DNA of 64,000 nt, taken from positions 434,001 to 498,000 of the forward strand of contig JADKAA010000029.1 in assembly GCA_016715465.1 (NCBI GenBank), read 5' to 3'. A model generated the notes under the pieces. The model was given only the letters and a program-made list of their open reading frames with translations. It was not told the DNA's origin and ran no database searches. Positions within the stretch are counted from its first letter, which is position 1. Every line of letters starts with the position of its first letter. The position numbers were made by a program, and so were the translations under genes. Positions 36,372-44,548 of the stretch are shown piece by piece. Source of the DNA: Saprospiraceae bacterium (GTDB taxonomy: Bacteria; Bacteroidota; Bacteroidia; Chitinophagales; Saprospiraceae).

Positions 36372-37124
36372 ATGAAGTATTTGGTATTTTTTTCCTTTTG
36401 GGTCATAACCGTATATGGATGTAAAAAGACACTGGCACCAGTTACCCCAGACAAAATTCCCATCTATAGCTTGAAAGAAGGCTATGAATTTCAACAAGTA
36501 GGAATGGACAGTTTCAATACAAATGCCAGATTGTCTTCTATGTCATTGCAGAAAGCAGCCGTTGCTTTCTTACAAAATAAAAATCCTAAAGATGCAGGCG
36601 TTTGTCTCAGCACAGCAGCCCACCTTTATGAAGAAAAATTTTCGGACATAGATTCAGCACTCCTTTTATCACGGCAGGCCCTAAACTATGCCCTGGAATC
36701 CAATGATACATTAAACACCGGACATAGTTACAGATATTCCGGCTTTCTTACCGGTATGGCAGGAAATTTAGGTGAAGGTCTTTCCTTAATAGAAAAATCC
36801 ATTCCGTATTACATGATGATGAACGAAAAGGATGGGATAGCTGTAGCAAAATATGACATGGCACGCATTCTGGGTCATAACAAGCAGTATGCACAAAGTA
36901 AGGAAAAACTGGAGGAATCTACTTTGCACTTTAAGTCAAGGATTAACCTTCAGCGTATTTTTAATAACAATGTATATGGTCTAAAATTATTCAAGGAAAG
37001 TAATAATCCGGCTGAATATGAGCGCGTTAAAACTGAAAATGAATACCTTATTCAGTCTGGTAAAATCAGTCCGGTTTTACAAAAGAAGTATATCGATATG
37101 CTGGAACTCACCAAATCAAATTAA
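36372..37124 (+). CDS. TPR-like lipoprotein, unknown
   Basis: 250 residues with a lipoprotein signal (MKYLVFFSFWVITVYGCKK; YGC). The helical body has tandem helix pairs that resemble TPRs (KDAGVCLSTAAHLYEEKFSD, SALLLSRQALNYALESNDTL, GLSLIEKSIPYYMMMNEKDG, AVAKYDMARILGHNKQYAQ). It ends one base before the ATGG of the lactonase gene, so the two are cotranslated. Role unknown; likely a protein-interaction scaffold at the inner face of the outer membrane. Confidence 0.65.
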   Translation: MKYLVFFSFWVITVYGCKKTLAPVTPDKIPIYSLKEGYEFQQVGMDSFNTNARLSSMSLQKAAVAFLQNKNPKDAGVCLSTAAHLYEEKFSDIDSALLLSRQALNYALESNDTLNTGHSYRYSGFLTGMAGNLGEGLSLIEKSIPYYMMMNEKDGIAVAKYDMARILGHNKQYAQSKEKLEESTLHFKSRINLQRIFNNNVYGLKLFKESNNPAEYERVKTENEYLIQSGKISPVLQKKYIDMLELTKSN

Positions 37125-37126
37125 CC

Positions 37127-38278
37127 ATGGATAAAAAGTACATTTTTGCCCTATCGGTAATTTGTTTAATATTATGGCAGTCATGTCAGCCCAACGCTTC
37201 AGAAAAAAGCAAATCATCTTACAGATTTCTCGTAGGTACCTATACTCAAAAGGAGGGCCATGTCAATGGTAAAGCTGAGGGCATATACGATGTAGGCTTA
37301 AATATGGAAACCGGTGAGTTAACAACTTTTGGGATTGCAAGTGATTTGGTAAATCCCAGTTTTCTTGCGGTTATGGACTCCCATCATATTTATGCGGTGA
37401 ATGAGATTGGCCCCAATGCAAAAAATTATCCCGGCAGGGTCAGCCACCTTGTCATAGACAGTCTTGGAAAATATCGTAAATCTCAGGAAGGCAGCACCTT
37501 TGGAAATGCGCCGTGCCATATTACCATCCACCAACCTTCAGGCATGTATGCGATATGTAATTATTTAGGTGGCCAGCTTGCCTATGGTTCCATTGGAGAC
37601 GATGGTTCTTTTAATGATGACATGAAGACTTTGGCTTTCTCGGGAAAAAGTGTAAATCCGAGACAGGAAAGCGCACACTTGCATATGAGCTTGTTTACCA
37701 ATGATGGAACGAGGTTGCTGGTCTCTGATCTTGGATCAGACATGTTAAGGGTACATTCTGTAAATTTAACCTCCAAAACCATAGACAGCATACCTCTGTT
37801 TACTTTCATCTGTAAGGCAGGTGATGGTCCCAGGCACTTTTGTCTTTCTGCAGATGAAACGACCGCTTATATCTTAAATGAGCTTTCCAATACAGTATCA
37901 CAATGTGATTTCAACAAAGAAAGTGGCAAACTTACAGAAGTTACAAGGAAATCAACCCTCCCGGATTCATTTAGTGGCCCAAATACATCTGCCGATATCC
38001 ATCTAAGTCCAGACGGGAAATATATGTACACATCGAACAGAGGGCACAATAGTCTGGCTCTATTCAAAATTAAAAACAAAAAAACAATACCGGCAGGCCA
38101 CTATGAGACAGGAGGTAAAACGCCAAGAAACTATGTAATAACACGGGATGGAAAATACCTGATTGCGGCCAACCAGGACACTGATGAACTGGTGGTTTTT
38201 GGTATCGGTAAAGAGGGCAAATTGGAGAAAAAATTCAAACAAACCGTGAAAACCCCGGTTTGTCTCATAGAAATATAA
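37127..38278 (+). CDS. Lactonase-family (6-phosphogluconolactonase-like) lipoprotein
   Basis: 383 residues. The seven-bladed propeller family is recognised by FLVGTYTQKEGHVNGKAEGI, NPSFLAVMDSHHIYAVNEIG, GNAPCHITIHQPSGMYAICN and the C-terminal PRNYVITRDGKYLIAANQDT. Its N-terminus (FALSVICLILWQSCQPN) is a lipoprotein signal, so it acts outside the cytoplasm and is unlikely to be the pentose-phosphate enzyme Pgl. Substrate unknown: a sugar lactone or other lactone at the cell surface is a fair guess. It follows the TPR-like lipoprotein with a two-base gap. Confidence 0.82.
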   Translation: MDKKYIFALSVICLILWQSCQPNASEKSKSSYRFLVGTYTQKEGHVNGKAEGIYDVGLNMETGELTTFGIASDLVNPSFLAVMDSHHIYAVNEIGPNAKNYPGRVSHLVIDSLGKYRKSQEGSTFGNAPCHITIHQPSGMYAICNYLGGQLAYGSIGDDGSFNDDMKTLAFSGKSVNPRQESAHLHMSLFTNDGTRLLVSDLGSDMLRVHSVNLTSKTIDSIPLFTFICKAGDGPRHFCLSADETTAYILNELSNTVSQCDFNKESGKLTEVTRKSTLPDSFSGPNTSADIHLSPDGKYMYTSNRGHNSLALFKIKNKKTIPAGHYETGGKTPRNYVITRDGKYLIAANQDTDELVVFGIGKEGKLEKKFKQTVKTPVCLIEI

Positions 38279-38385
38279 TTTCGCATTTATCTACTAAACA
38301 GACAGTTATACATTTACATAATTCCACTGTAAAATATTTTCACATTTTCGTAACATTTAAATAGCTTAGGCGTCATTCAATAGTC

Positions 38386-38887
38386 ATGCAAAACGAAAAC
38401 AATATGTTCAGGCAGGTAGATGCTTTTAAGGATAAGCTATTTAGATATGCCATGAACATGCTAAAAAACGACCTGGATGCTGAAGATGTAATCCAGGAAT
38501 TACTGATCAGAATTTGGCAAAGGAAAGATCAGTTTGATCAGATTGAAAACAAAGAAGCATGGTGTATGACTGTGACCAGAAATCTGGCCATTGATAAAAT
38601 CCGGTCCAGGAAAAAGTGCGCAGGACATTTCTGATTATCACTTCTTAGCGGACCGCGGGGCTACGCCTGATGTCATCACTGAAGATAGGGAAAACCTGAA
38701 ACTGGTCATGGAGGTGCTGAATGCATTGCCAGAGAGCCAAAAGGAGATTATTCACCTGAGAGACGTAGAAGGATACACCTATAAAGAGATTGCAGAACTT
38801 ACCGGACTGAGTGAGGATCAGGTAAAAGTAAACCTGTTCAGAGCAAGACAAAGATTAAAAGACAAATTAAAAAATTTCAAATATTGA
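38386..38887 (+). CDS. ECF sigma factor (frameshifted)
   Basis: About 166 residues when joined. Region 2 is in the first frame (DAEDVIQELLIRIWQRKDQF and NKEAWCMTVTRNLAIDKI), region 4 in the second (LNALPESQKEIIHLRDVEGY, YKEIAELTGLSEDQVKVNLF). The break is at the five-A run 38611-38615: removing one A joins IRSRK to SAQDISDYHFLADRG, as expected for an intact protein. The downstream membrane protein looks like its anti-sigma partner. No TAnnTTTG box is visible ahead of it, consistent with autoregulation by an ECF promoter. Alternatively this is a real slippery site controlling translation, less likely. Confidence 0.85.
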
Positions 38888-38893
38888 CACCCA

Positions 38894-39550
38894 ATGTTTA
38901 ATACACAGCAAATAGAAGAATTACTGGAGAAATACTGGATGGCAGAGACCACCAATGAAGAAGAAGGACAACTTCGGGCGTATTTTCAATCCTGCGAAAT
39001 AGATGAAGCACATCAATATGCAGCGTGCTATTTTACCAGAATACCAAAGGCTGACGGAGTAGTGCCTGATTTTACCCTAAACATCATGCAGAAACTAGTT
39101 GAAAAATACTTTAAGGCTGAGACGACATTGGAGGAAGAACAACTGCTTGCGACCTATTTTGACCAGGAACAAGTTGCTCCTGACCTAATGCAGTATGCTC
39201 CTGTATTCAGGTCGTTTGGCAACCTGAAAAAGATAAGCTATCCACACAGCCTAAGCCTTAGAAAAAATAAAATAAATCAAGATGCAAAGGTTATTTCACA
39301 CAACTGGCTTAGGGCAGTTGCCGCAGCCATCATCCTGGTGGCAGTGTCTGTCGTTCTATTCAAAATGAATGTGCCGCAAGAAAAACCGGTCATTGCAAAA
39401 GCCCGGTATATAGAAATTGAAGATCCGGAAGAAGCATTGGCCTACACCATGCAGGCACTGGCTATGGTGTCCAGGAAATATAAAAAAGGGGAAGCCCAAT
39501 TGTTACATGGCATGCAAACCATGAATGATGCAAATGTAATCCGGGAATAA
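38894..39550 (+). CDS. Membrane anti-sigma factor candidate with duplicated helical repeat
   Basis: 218 residues. Two matching segments lie in the cytoplasmic half: about 8-31 (EELLEKYWMAETTNEEEGQL) and 67-89 (KLVEKYFKAETTLEEEQLLA), a repeat seen in zinc-finger-free Bacteroidota anti-sigma proteins. One membrane helix follows (139-157, WLRAVAAAIILVAVSVVLF), leaving a short extracytoplasmic tail. It begins six bases after the sigma stop. Architecture (ECF sigma, single-pass protein, secreted products) supports an anti-sigma role; no experiment backs it. Confidence 0.65.
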   Translation: MFNTQQIEELLEKYWMAETTNEEEGQLRAYFQSCEIDEAHQYAACYFTRIPKADGVVPDFTLNIMQKLVEKYFKAETTLEEEQLLATYFDQEQVAPDLMQYAPVFRSFGNLKKISYPHSLSLRKNKINQDAKVISHNWLRAVAAAIILVAVSVVLFKMNVPQEKPVIAKARYIEIEDPEEALAYTMQALAMVSRKYKKGEAQLLHGMQTMNDANVIRE

Positions 39551-39622
39551 CCACTGAAAGAAACTAACTAACTAACTTTTAAGATTTAATAAACATTAAT
39601 CCATTATAAAAAATTATAAAAA

Positions 39623-40135
39623 ATGAGAATTTTTATTGCACTGCTTGCAACTATGTTTTTTACCACCCTATCCTATGGACAAAACAATGCGATAGACAAA
39701 TTCTTCAGTGCCTATGAGAGCAATGAGAACTTTACGGTTGTTTACGTCAGCCCGAAAATGTTTGAAATGGTCGCAAAAGTCACCGATGATTCAAAAAATG
39801 CTGATATTAAAGATTTGATAAAAGATATCAAAGGCCTTAAAATTTTATCTACCAAGAAAGATCCTCAAAAGTATTATACCGAAGCTGCAAAGAAAATACC
39901 AATCGGAGAATATGAAGTATTGATGACCGTGAAAGACAAAGGTGACAATGTAAAATTTTTGACCAAAGGCACCGGTGATGTTATAGATGAATTATTACTC
40001 CTTGTGGGTGGTGCCGATGACTTTGTCCTCATGAGCTTTGTTGGAAAATTAGACTTGAATAAAATTTCAAAACTTGCCAATAAACTTGACATCGAAGGCT
40101 CAGAACACCTGGATAAACTTAAAAATAAGAAATAG
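39623..40135 (+). CDS. DUF4252-type secreted protein, copy 1
   Basis: 170 residues with a signal peptide (MRIFIALLATMFFTTLSYGQ). The mature part starts NNAIDKFFSAYESNENFTVV, then has VYVSPKMFEMVAKV, a charged repeat (KYYTEAAKKIPIGEYEVLMT) and ends in a Leu-rich DDFVLMSFVGKLDLNKI. This matches the DUF4252 pattern common in Bacteroidota. It is the first of three related genes after the sigma/anti-sigma pair and is probably a target or sensor of that system. Function unknown. Confidence 0.75.
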   Translation: MRIFIALLATMFFTTLSYGQNNAIDKFFSAYESNENFTVVYVSPKMFEMVAKVTDDSKNADIKDLIKDIKGLKILSTKKDPQKYYTEAAKKIPIGEYEVLMTVKDKGDNVKFLTKGTGDVIDELLLLVGGADDFVLMSFVGKLDLNKISKLANKLDIEGSEHLDKLKNKK

Positions 40136-40254
40136 GCACAACCTGCTGGAATAAAATTCTATCTAAGCAGAAAAACTGCACTTTTACATTTTTAAAATAT
40201 GGGTGTGCGCATCATCATCTGCCAGCCATTAAATTCACAATTAATTCTTTGAGG

Positions 40255-40758
40255 ATGAAATCAGTAATCTGGTCTTTAGCACTGTGTTTATTATTCATTA
40301 TTCCGGTAAACGGCCAAAGAAAAATCAACCGCCTCTTTGACCAAATGAAAGATGATGGTTATACTTTTGCCCTCACCCTGCCAGGCTGGCTTGTCAAAAC
40401 CGGGCTTAATGCAGCGCACAAACACACACTTGGCGAAGATAAAGACATTTTCCTCGCACTCAAAAAACACATCAGTGGTGTACGCTTACTTGTGGACGAA
40501 AAAAGCAATGCCAGAAAAAATGAAATCCTAAAGCAATTTGCAGCAGACCCTGAAAAATCGGGGATGGAACTCTATGCCTCGTTTACTGAAAAAAACAATC
40601 TTGTAAAATTGTTTGTGGAAGAAAAAAAAGACAAAATTAAAAATCTTCTTTTCATTGTAAGTGGAGAAAATGACACCGTTTTATTGCACCTCAAGACCGA
40701 TATCGCATTTAATGAATTCAAAAACTCGAATTTTTCTTTCAACAAAAAAAACCATTAA
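40255..40758 (+). CDS. DUF4252-type secreted protein, copy 2
   Basis: 167 residues from ATG 40255 (an in-frame TTG lies 6 bases upstream). Signal peptide MKSVIWSLALCLLFIIPVNG, then QRKINRLFDQMKDDGYTFAL, the SGVRLLVDEKSNARKNEI block, a charged AADPEKSGMELYASFTEKNN and the end NDTVLLHLKTDIAFNEF. Same layout as copies 1 and 3 with low identity, so the duplication is old. Function unknown. It ends four bases before copy 3. Confidence 0.72.
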   Translation: MKSVIWSLALCLLFIIPVNGQRKINRLFDQMKDDGYTFALTLPGWLVKTGLNAAHKHTLGEDKDIFLALKKHISGVRLLVDEKSNARKNEILKQFAADPEKSGMELYASFTEKNNLVKLFVEEKKDKIKNLLFIVSGENDTVLLHLKTDIAFNEFKNSNFSFNKKNH

Positions 40759-40762
40759 CAAA

Positions 40763-41248
40763 ATGAATCGATTATTACTTACTCTTGTTTGCCTGGTCAT
40801 GTTGATTCAAACCTCAACAGCTCAGAACTCCATTGAAAGGGTATTGAGAAAATATAAAAATGACGATGGCGTCATCAGTATGAATTTTGCAGGTGATTTG
40901 TCCAAATTATTAAAAAATGACTGTGGGGATCTTAAAACAAAAATAGAATCCTGTGAAGTATTAATTTTTGAAGGCAATCAGGGCCTTACAAGCAATGACA
41001 AAACAAAACTAAAATCAGCCATCGAGGTGGACAAATACGAGACGCTGATGAATGTAAAGGATAAGAAAGGTAAAATCAATCTACAAGCCATCAGCAGGGA
41101 TGGTGTGCTTAATAAAGTATTTGAAGAAGTTACTGCAGAAGGCAAAAACATATATATTATATTTTCAGGTAAGCTATATTTTGAAGAATTGAGCCAACTG
41201 AACTTAAACTTTGCAGGGGGTGATGTCTTTAAAGATTTTCTGGACTAA
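40763..41248 (+). CDS. DUF4252-type secreted protein, copy 3
   Basis: 161 residues from ATG 40763 (an upstream in-frame extension runs inside copy 2 and is rejected). Signal peptide MNRLLLTLVCLVMLIQTSTA, then QNSIERVLRKYKNDDGVISM, CEVLIFEGNQGLTSND, EVDKYETLMNVKDKKGKI and the C-terminal IYIIFSGKLYFEELSQL. It keeps the YETLMNVKDK block of copy 1 (YEVLMTVKDK). The 3' end overlaps the convergent MazG-like gene by 20 bases, so no terminator can lie between them. Confidence 0.72.
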   Translation: MNRLLLTLVCLVMLIQTSTAQNSIERVLRKYKNDDGVISMNFAGDLSKLLKNDCGDLKTKIESCEVLIFEGNQGLTSNDKTKLKSAIEVDKYETLMNVKDKKGKINLQAISRDGVLNKVFEEVTAEGKNIYIIFSGKLYFEELSQLNLNFAGGDVFKDFLD

Positions 41249-41735
41249 TCTCACTTTTTACAAACTGCCTTAGGTCTGCCGGAGAATAATTTACAGATTT
41301 CAGTACCTTTCCATCTTCTGTGCGATAAACGAGGAATTCTCCATCCCGTTGTACGATATGACTTTCAATTTGCTTATGTTCAAGATAAAAATTTTGGGTA
41401 GCCGTAGCCTCATCCAAGGTTTTGCATGTTTTACTCATATTGGATCGCTGAACCTCGTCAAAAAGTTCCTTGAAGATACTCCCCAGTCCCAATTCCAGCA
41501 CAGCTCCTGATAGTACATACTGTAAGTCCGCCAATGCATCTGCGGCTTCTACAATGTCTTTATTAGCCAGAGCCTCCTTCAGTTCATCCAATTCCTCCTG
41601 AAGAAGCGCGATCCTTAGTCTGCATCGATCTTCAGCTGGAATCAGTGGCAGCGGAAGGACTGGCAAATTAAAGGTATCATGAAATTTTGCCACAGAAGTC
41701 AATGCCCCAGGTTCCGGAAATATATGGTTATTCAT
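41229..41735 (-). CDS. MazG-like / all-alpha NTP pyrophosphohydrolase
   Basis: 168 residues. The metal-binding helix motifs EExxE (LLQEELDELKEA) and ExxD (EAADALADLQYV) of the all-alpha NTP-PPase superfamily are clear. The C-terminus (VYRTEDGKVLKSVNYSPADL) matches a phosphoribosyl-ATP-pyrophosphohydrolase-like subgroup of Bacteroidota. It probably hydrolyses a noncanonical or damaged nucleotide; the specific substrate is unknown. It converges on, and overlaps by 20 bases, DUF4252 copy 3. Confidence 0.8.
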   Translation of the reverse strand: MNNHIFPEPGALTSVAKFHDTFNLPVLPLPLIPAEDRCRLRIALLQEELDELKEALANKDIVEAADALADLQYVLSGAVLELGLGSIFKELFDEVQRSNMSKTCKTLDEATATQNFYLEHKQIESHIVQRDGEFLVYRTEDGKVLKSVNYSPADLRQFVKSEISPENL

Positions 41736-41842
41736 ACTTTTGTTTTATCCTGCAAAGATATATTCTTAAGCAATTTTACCCAATAATTTTAAATTTTGGG
41801 CTTAAAGAGTTATATTTACTATATGAACAATGAGATAATTAT

Positions 41843-42262
41843 ATGAAATATTTATTTGTTTTGATTATATGTCTGACGGGTATTTATGTGACTGGACAGG
41901 TAAGATTAGGCGCAGGGACGTCATTGATTTACGAAGAAAAAGCCTTTGGCATGCAAATCAGAGGTGCTTATCAAAGTTCGGACCATGTGTCTTTCTCTGG
42001 TGCATTCAGTTATTATTTTAAAAAAGAATCCAATTTTGGCATTGACCTTGATGCCCAATTCCATTTGGTAAGTATCGATAAGGTAAAAATCTCTCCTCTG
42101 GCTGGAGCAAACATACGAAGGAGTAATTCAAAACTGGGCACAGGCCTTCAGTTGGGTTTCTTTATAGAAATCTCAGCAGACAATATTGGTTTATATATTG
42201 AACCAAAAGCTATTTTGGATGAAAATACGGTAATCGTCCTCTCAGGGGGCTTGTATTTTTGA
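41843..42262 (+). CDS. Small beta-barrel-like exported protein
   Basis: 139 residues with a signal peptide (MKYLFVLIICLTGIYVTGQV). The mature part is alternating beta strands (RLGAGTSLIYEEKAFGMQIR, HVSFSGAFSYYFKKES, SKLGTGLQLGFFIEISADNI) and ends VIVLSGGLYF with the terminal Phe typical of outer-membrane barrels. About eight strands fit. No named family recognised. It ends six bases before the GDPD gene. Confidence 0.6.
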   Translation: MKYLFVLIICLTGIYVTGQVRLGAGTSLIYEEKAFGMQIRGAYQSSDHVSFSGAFSYYFKKESNFGIDLDAQFHLVSIDKVKISPLAGANIRRSNSKLGTGLQLGFFIEISADNIGLYIEPKAILDENTVIVLSGGLYF

Positions 42263-42268
42263 TGTAAT

Positions 42269-43180
42269 ATGAACAATTATTTATGGTCATTCCTGCTCCT
42301 TCTCACCGCTTGCAAAACCCAAGATGCTTTGAATATTTCACTTATTGACATTCAGGGTCACAGAGGGTGCAGGGGGCTATTGCCCGAAAATACTTCTGAA
42401 GGCTTTATCAAAGCCATTAATTTAGGCGTAACTACCCTTGAAATGGATGTGGTTGTAAGTAAGGACAAAAAAGCAGTTGTTTCGCATGAGGCTTATTTTA
42501 ATCATGAGATCACGACATTACCTGATGGTACTTATCTTTCTCCTGACTCTGAAAAGGAACACAAGCTGTATGAAATGACTCATGCACAAATCATGACCTA
42601 TGATGTCGGTTTAAAGCCACATCCCCGGTTTCCTCAACAACAAAAATTGAAGGCCATAAAACCTTTATTGACCGACGTAATATCACAATGCGATATTATT
42701 AAGCGGGAAGGTATTAAAAATAGGATCCGGTATAATATTGAAATTAAGCGTGAAGAGAGTGGCGATGGTATTTTCCAACCCCATTTAACTGAATTTGTAG
42801 AAATTATATGTAATGAAGTGTTGCTCAATGGTATTGAAAAAAGAACAACGATTCAATCCTTTGACCCTGAAATCCTTAATCAGGTAAACCGCATATACCC
42901 CAATTTAAAAACAGCCATCCTTGTAGAAAACCAGGATAATCTGGAGGTTAACCTTAGAAAATTGAACCATAGGCCGGCGATCTACAGTCCTGACTATAAA
43001 CTGGTCAGTCCTGAACTCGTAAAAAAATGTCATCATCTAAAAATGAGAATCATACCGTGGACCGTTAACAATGCAGAGGATGTATCTTACCTGATTAAGT
43101 TGGGCGTTGATGGCATCATCTCTGATTATCCGGATATGGTGAAAAGTACACTAGCTGAAATGAAGAACGATAAATCCTAA
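42269..43180 (+). CDS. Glycerophosphodiester phosphodiesterase lipoprotein
   Basis: 303 residues. Lipoprotein signal (LWSFLLLLTACKTQ). GDPD motifs: IQGHRGCRGLLPENT with the catalytic His-Arg, TLEMDVVVSKDKKAV with metal-binding Glu and Asp, VVSHEAYFNHE with the second His, and IIPWTVNNAEDVSYLIKLGV at the C-terminus, then DGIISDYPDM. It cleaves glycerophosphodiesters to sn-glycerol-3-phosphate and an alcohol outside the cytoplasm. It is in a run with the small barrel upstream and dihydroorotase 8 bases downstream. Confidence 0.93.
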   Translation: MNNYLWSFLLLLTACKTQDALNISLIDIQGHRGCRGLLPENTSEGFIKAINLGVTTLEMDVVVSKDKKAVVSHEAYFNHEITTLPDGTYLSPDSEKEHKLYEMTHAQIMTYDVGLKPHPRFPQQQKLKAIKPLLTDVISQCDIIKREGIKNRIRYNIEIKREESGDGIFQPHLTEFVEIICNEVLLNGIEKRTTIQSFDPEILNQVNRIYPNLKTAILVENQDNLEVNLRKLNHRPAIYSPDYKLVSPELVKKCHHLKMRIIPWTVNNAEDVSYLIKLGVDGIISDYPDMVKSTLAEMKNDKS

Positions 43181-43188
43181 TTTATACC

Positions 43189-44532
43189 ATGGAGCAAATT
43201 ATACTAAAGAATGGTCGTATCATCAATGAAGGCAACATCATCGAAGGAGACATACTGATTTCGGGTGGCCGAATAAGACAGGTTGGAGGAATCATAAACC
43301 AGGCCGGATCTGAAATCAGGGCAGAAGGTAAGTACTTAATACCCGGTATAATTGATGACCAGGTGCATTTCAGAGAACCCGGCTTCACCCATAAGGCAGA
43401 TATTTTTTCTGAATCAAGGGCTGCGCTGGCAGGGGGAATTACCAGTTATATGGAAATGCCAAATACTTTTCCACCGGCTACTACGGTTGAAAAACTTGAG
43501 GAAAAATATACCATTGCTTCACAGAATTCCTGGACAAACTACTCCTTTTTCATGGGTACCACCAATGAAAATTTTGATGAGATCCAAAAAGTGGACTACG
43601 CTAAGGTATGCGGAGTTAAAATATTCATGGGCAGTAGCACCGGAGACATGCTGGTGGACAATGAAAGTACCCTGGAAAAAATTTTCAGGCACACTCCTGC
43701 CCTGATAGCCACACATTGCGAAGATGAAGCCACCATCAAAAAAAATATGGCGACCTTTTCCCAGCAGTGTGGTGATGCTTTAAATGCTTCACACCACCCA
43801 CAGATTAGGAGTGTGGAATCATGTCTTCTTTCTTCTTCTCTTGCGGTGGATGTTGCCAGAGCCAATAACACCCGCCTCCATATTTTGCATATTTCTACTC
43901 AGGATGAGCTCGCACTTTTTGATGCCCACACTCCATTGGCAGAGAAAAGAATTACAGCTGAAGTCTGTGTACATCATTTGTTTTTTACGGCCGACGATTA
44001 TGCCAGGTTCGGTAACCAGATCAAATGCAATCCCGCCATCAAAGACAATAGCCACGCACCTTTATTACTAAAAGGCCTGCTAGATGGAAAAATTGACGTA
44101 ATAGCCACTGACCATGCACCTCATACTTGGGAAGAAAAAATGCAACCCTATACTAAAGCCCCCGCAGGACTGCCATTGGTACAACACAGCCTGAATATCA
44201 TGATGGATTTTGTTCAGAAAGGGCAGTTAAGTATCGAACAGATGGTGGAAAAAATGTGCCATAATCCGGCGATTTGCTTCCGAATACAGGAAAGAGGATT
44301 TTTAAGAGAAGATTATTTTGCGGACATAGTAGTCATAGATCCTGAAAAAGAATGGAAGGTTGAAAAGGATAACATTTTATATAAAGCCGGCTGGTCTCCA
44401 CTGGATGGGCAAACTTTTAAGGGTAAGGTAGAAAATGTGTTGATAAATGGCCAGCTTGTGTTTAATCAGGGTACTTTTAGCAATTCCGGACATGGAAGAC
44501 GGCTTACCTTTAATCCACTTTATACAAAATAA
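43189..44532 (+). CDS. pyrC: Dihydroorotase (first HxH ligand replaced by Gln)
   Basis: 447 residues. Type I/III amidohydrolase: IPGIIDDQVHFREPGFTHKA, the carboxylated Lys in VKIFMGSSTGDML, His in IATHCEDEA and LHILHISTQDE, and the metal Asp in IATDHAPHTWEEK. The metal motif that is usually HxH reads QVH here: the first His is Gln, a feature I recall in Bacteroidota dihydroorotases. It cyclises carbamoyl-aspartate to dihydroorotate in pyrimidine synthesis. The residue change may alter the metal centre but the other ligands are intact. Confidence 0.88.
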   Translation: MEQIILKNGRIINEGNIIEGDILISGGRIRQVGGIINQAGSEIRAEGKYLIPGIIDDQVHFREPGFTHKADIFSESRAALAGGITSYMEMPNTFPPATTVEKLEEKYTIASQNSWTNYSFFMGTTNENFDEIQKVDYAKVCGVKIFMGSSTGDMLVDNESTLEKIFRHTPALIATHCEDEATIKKNMATFSQQCGDALNASHHPQIRSVESCLLSSSLAVDVARANNTRLHILHISTQDELALFDAHTPLAEKRITAEVCVHHLFFTADDYARFGNQIKCNPAIKDNSHAPLLLKGLLDGKIDVIATDHAPHTWEEKMQPYTKAPAGLPLVQHSLNIMMDFVQKGQLSIEQMVEKMCHNPAICFRIQERGFLREDYFADIVVIDPEKEWKVEKDNILYKAGWSPLDGQTFKGKVENVLINGQLVFNQGTFSNSGHGRRLTFNPLYTK

Positions 44533-44548
44533 GCTTAGCTGATTGTCC

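Noticed and set aside
40661..40762. Long start for DUF4252 copy 3
   Set aside because: It lies inside copy 2 in another frame; ATG 40763 gives a normal signal peptide.
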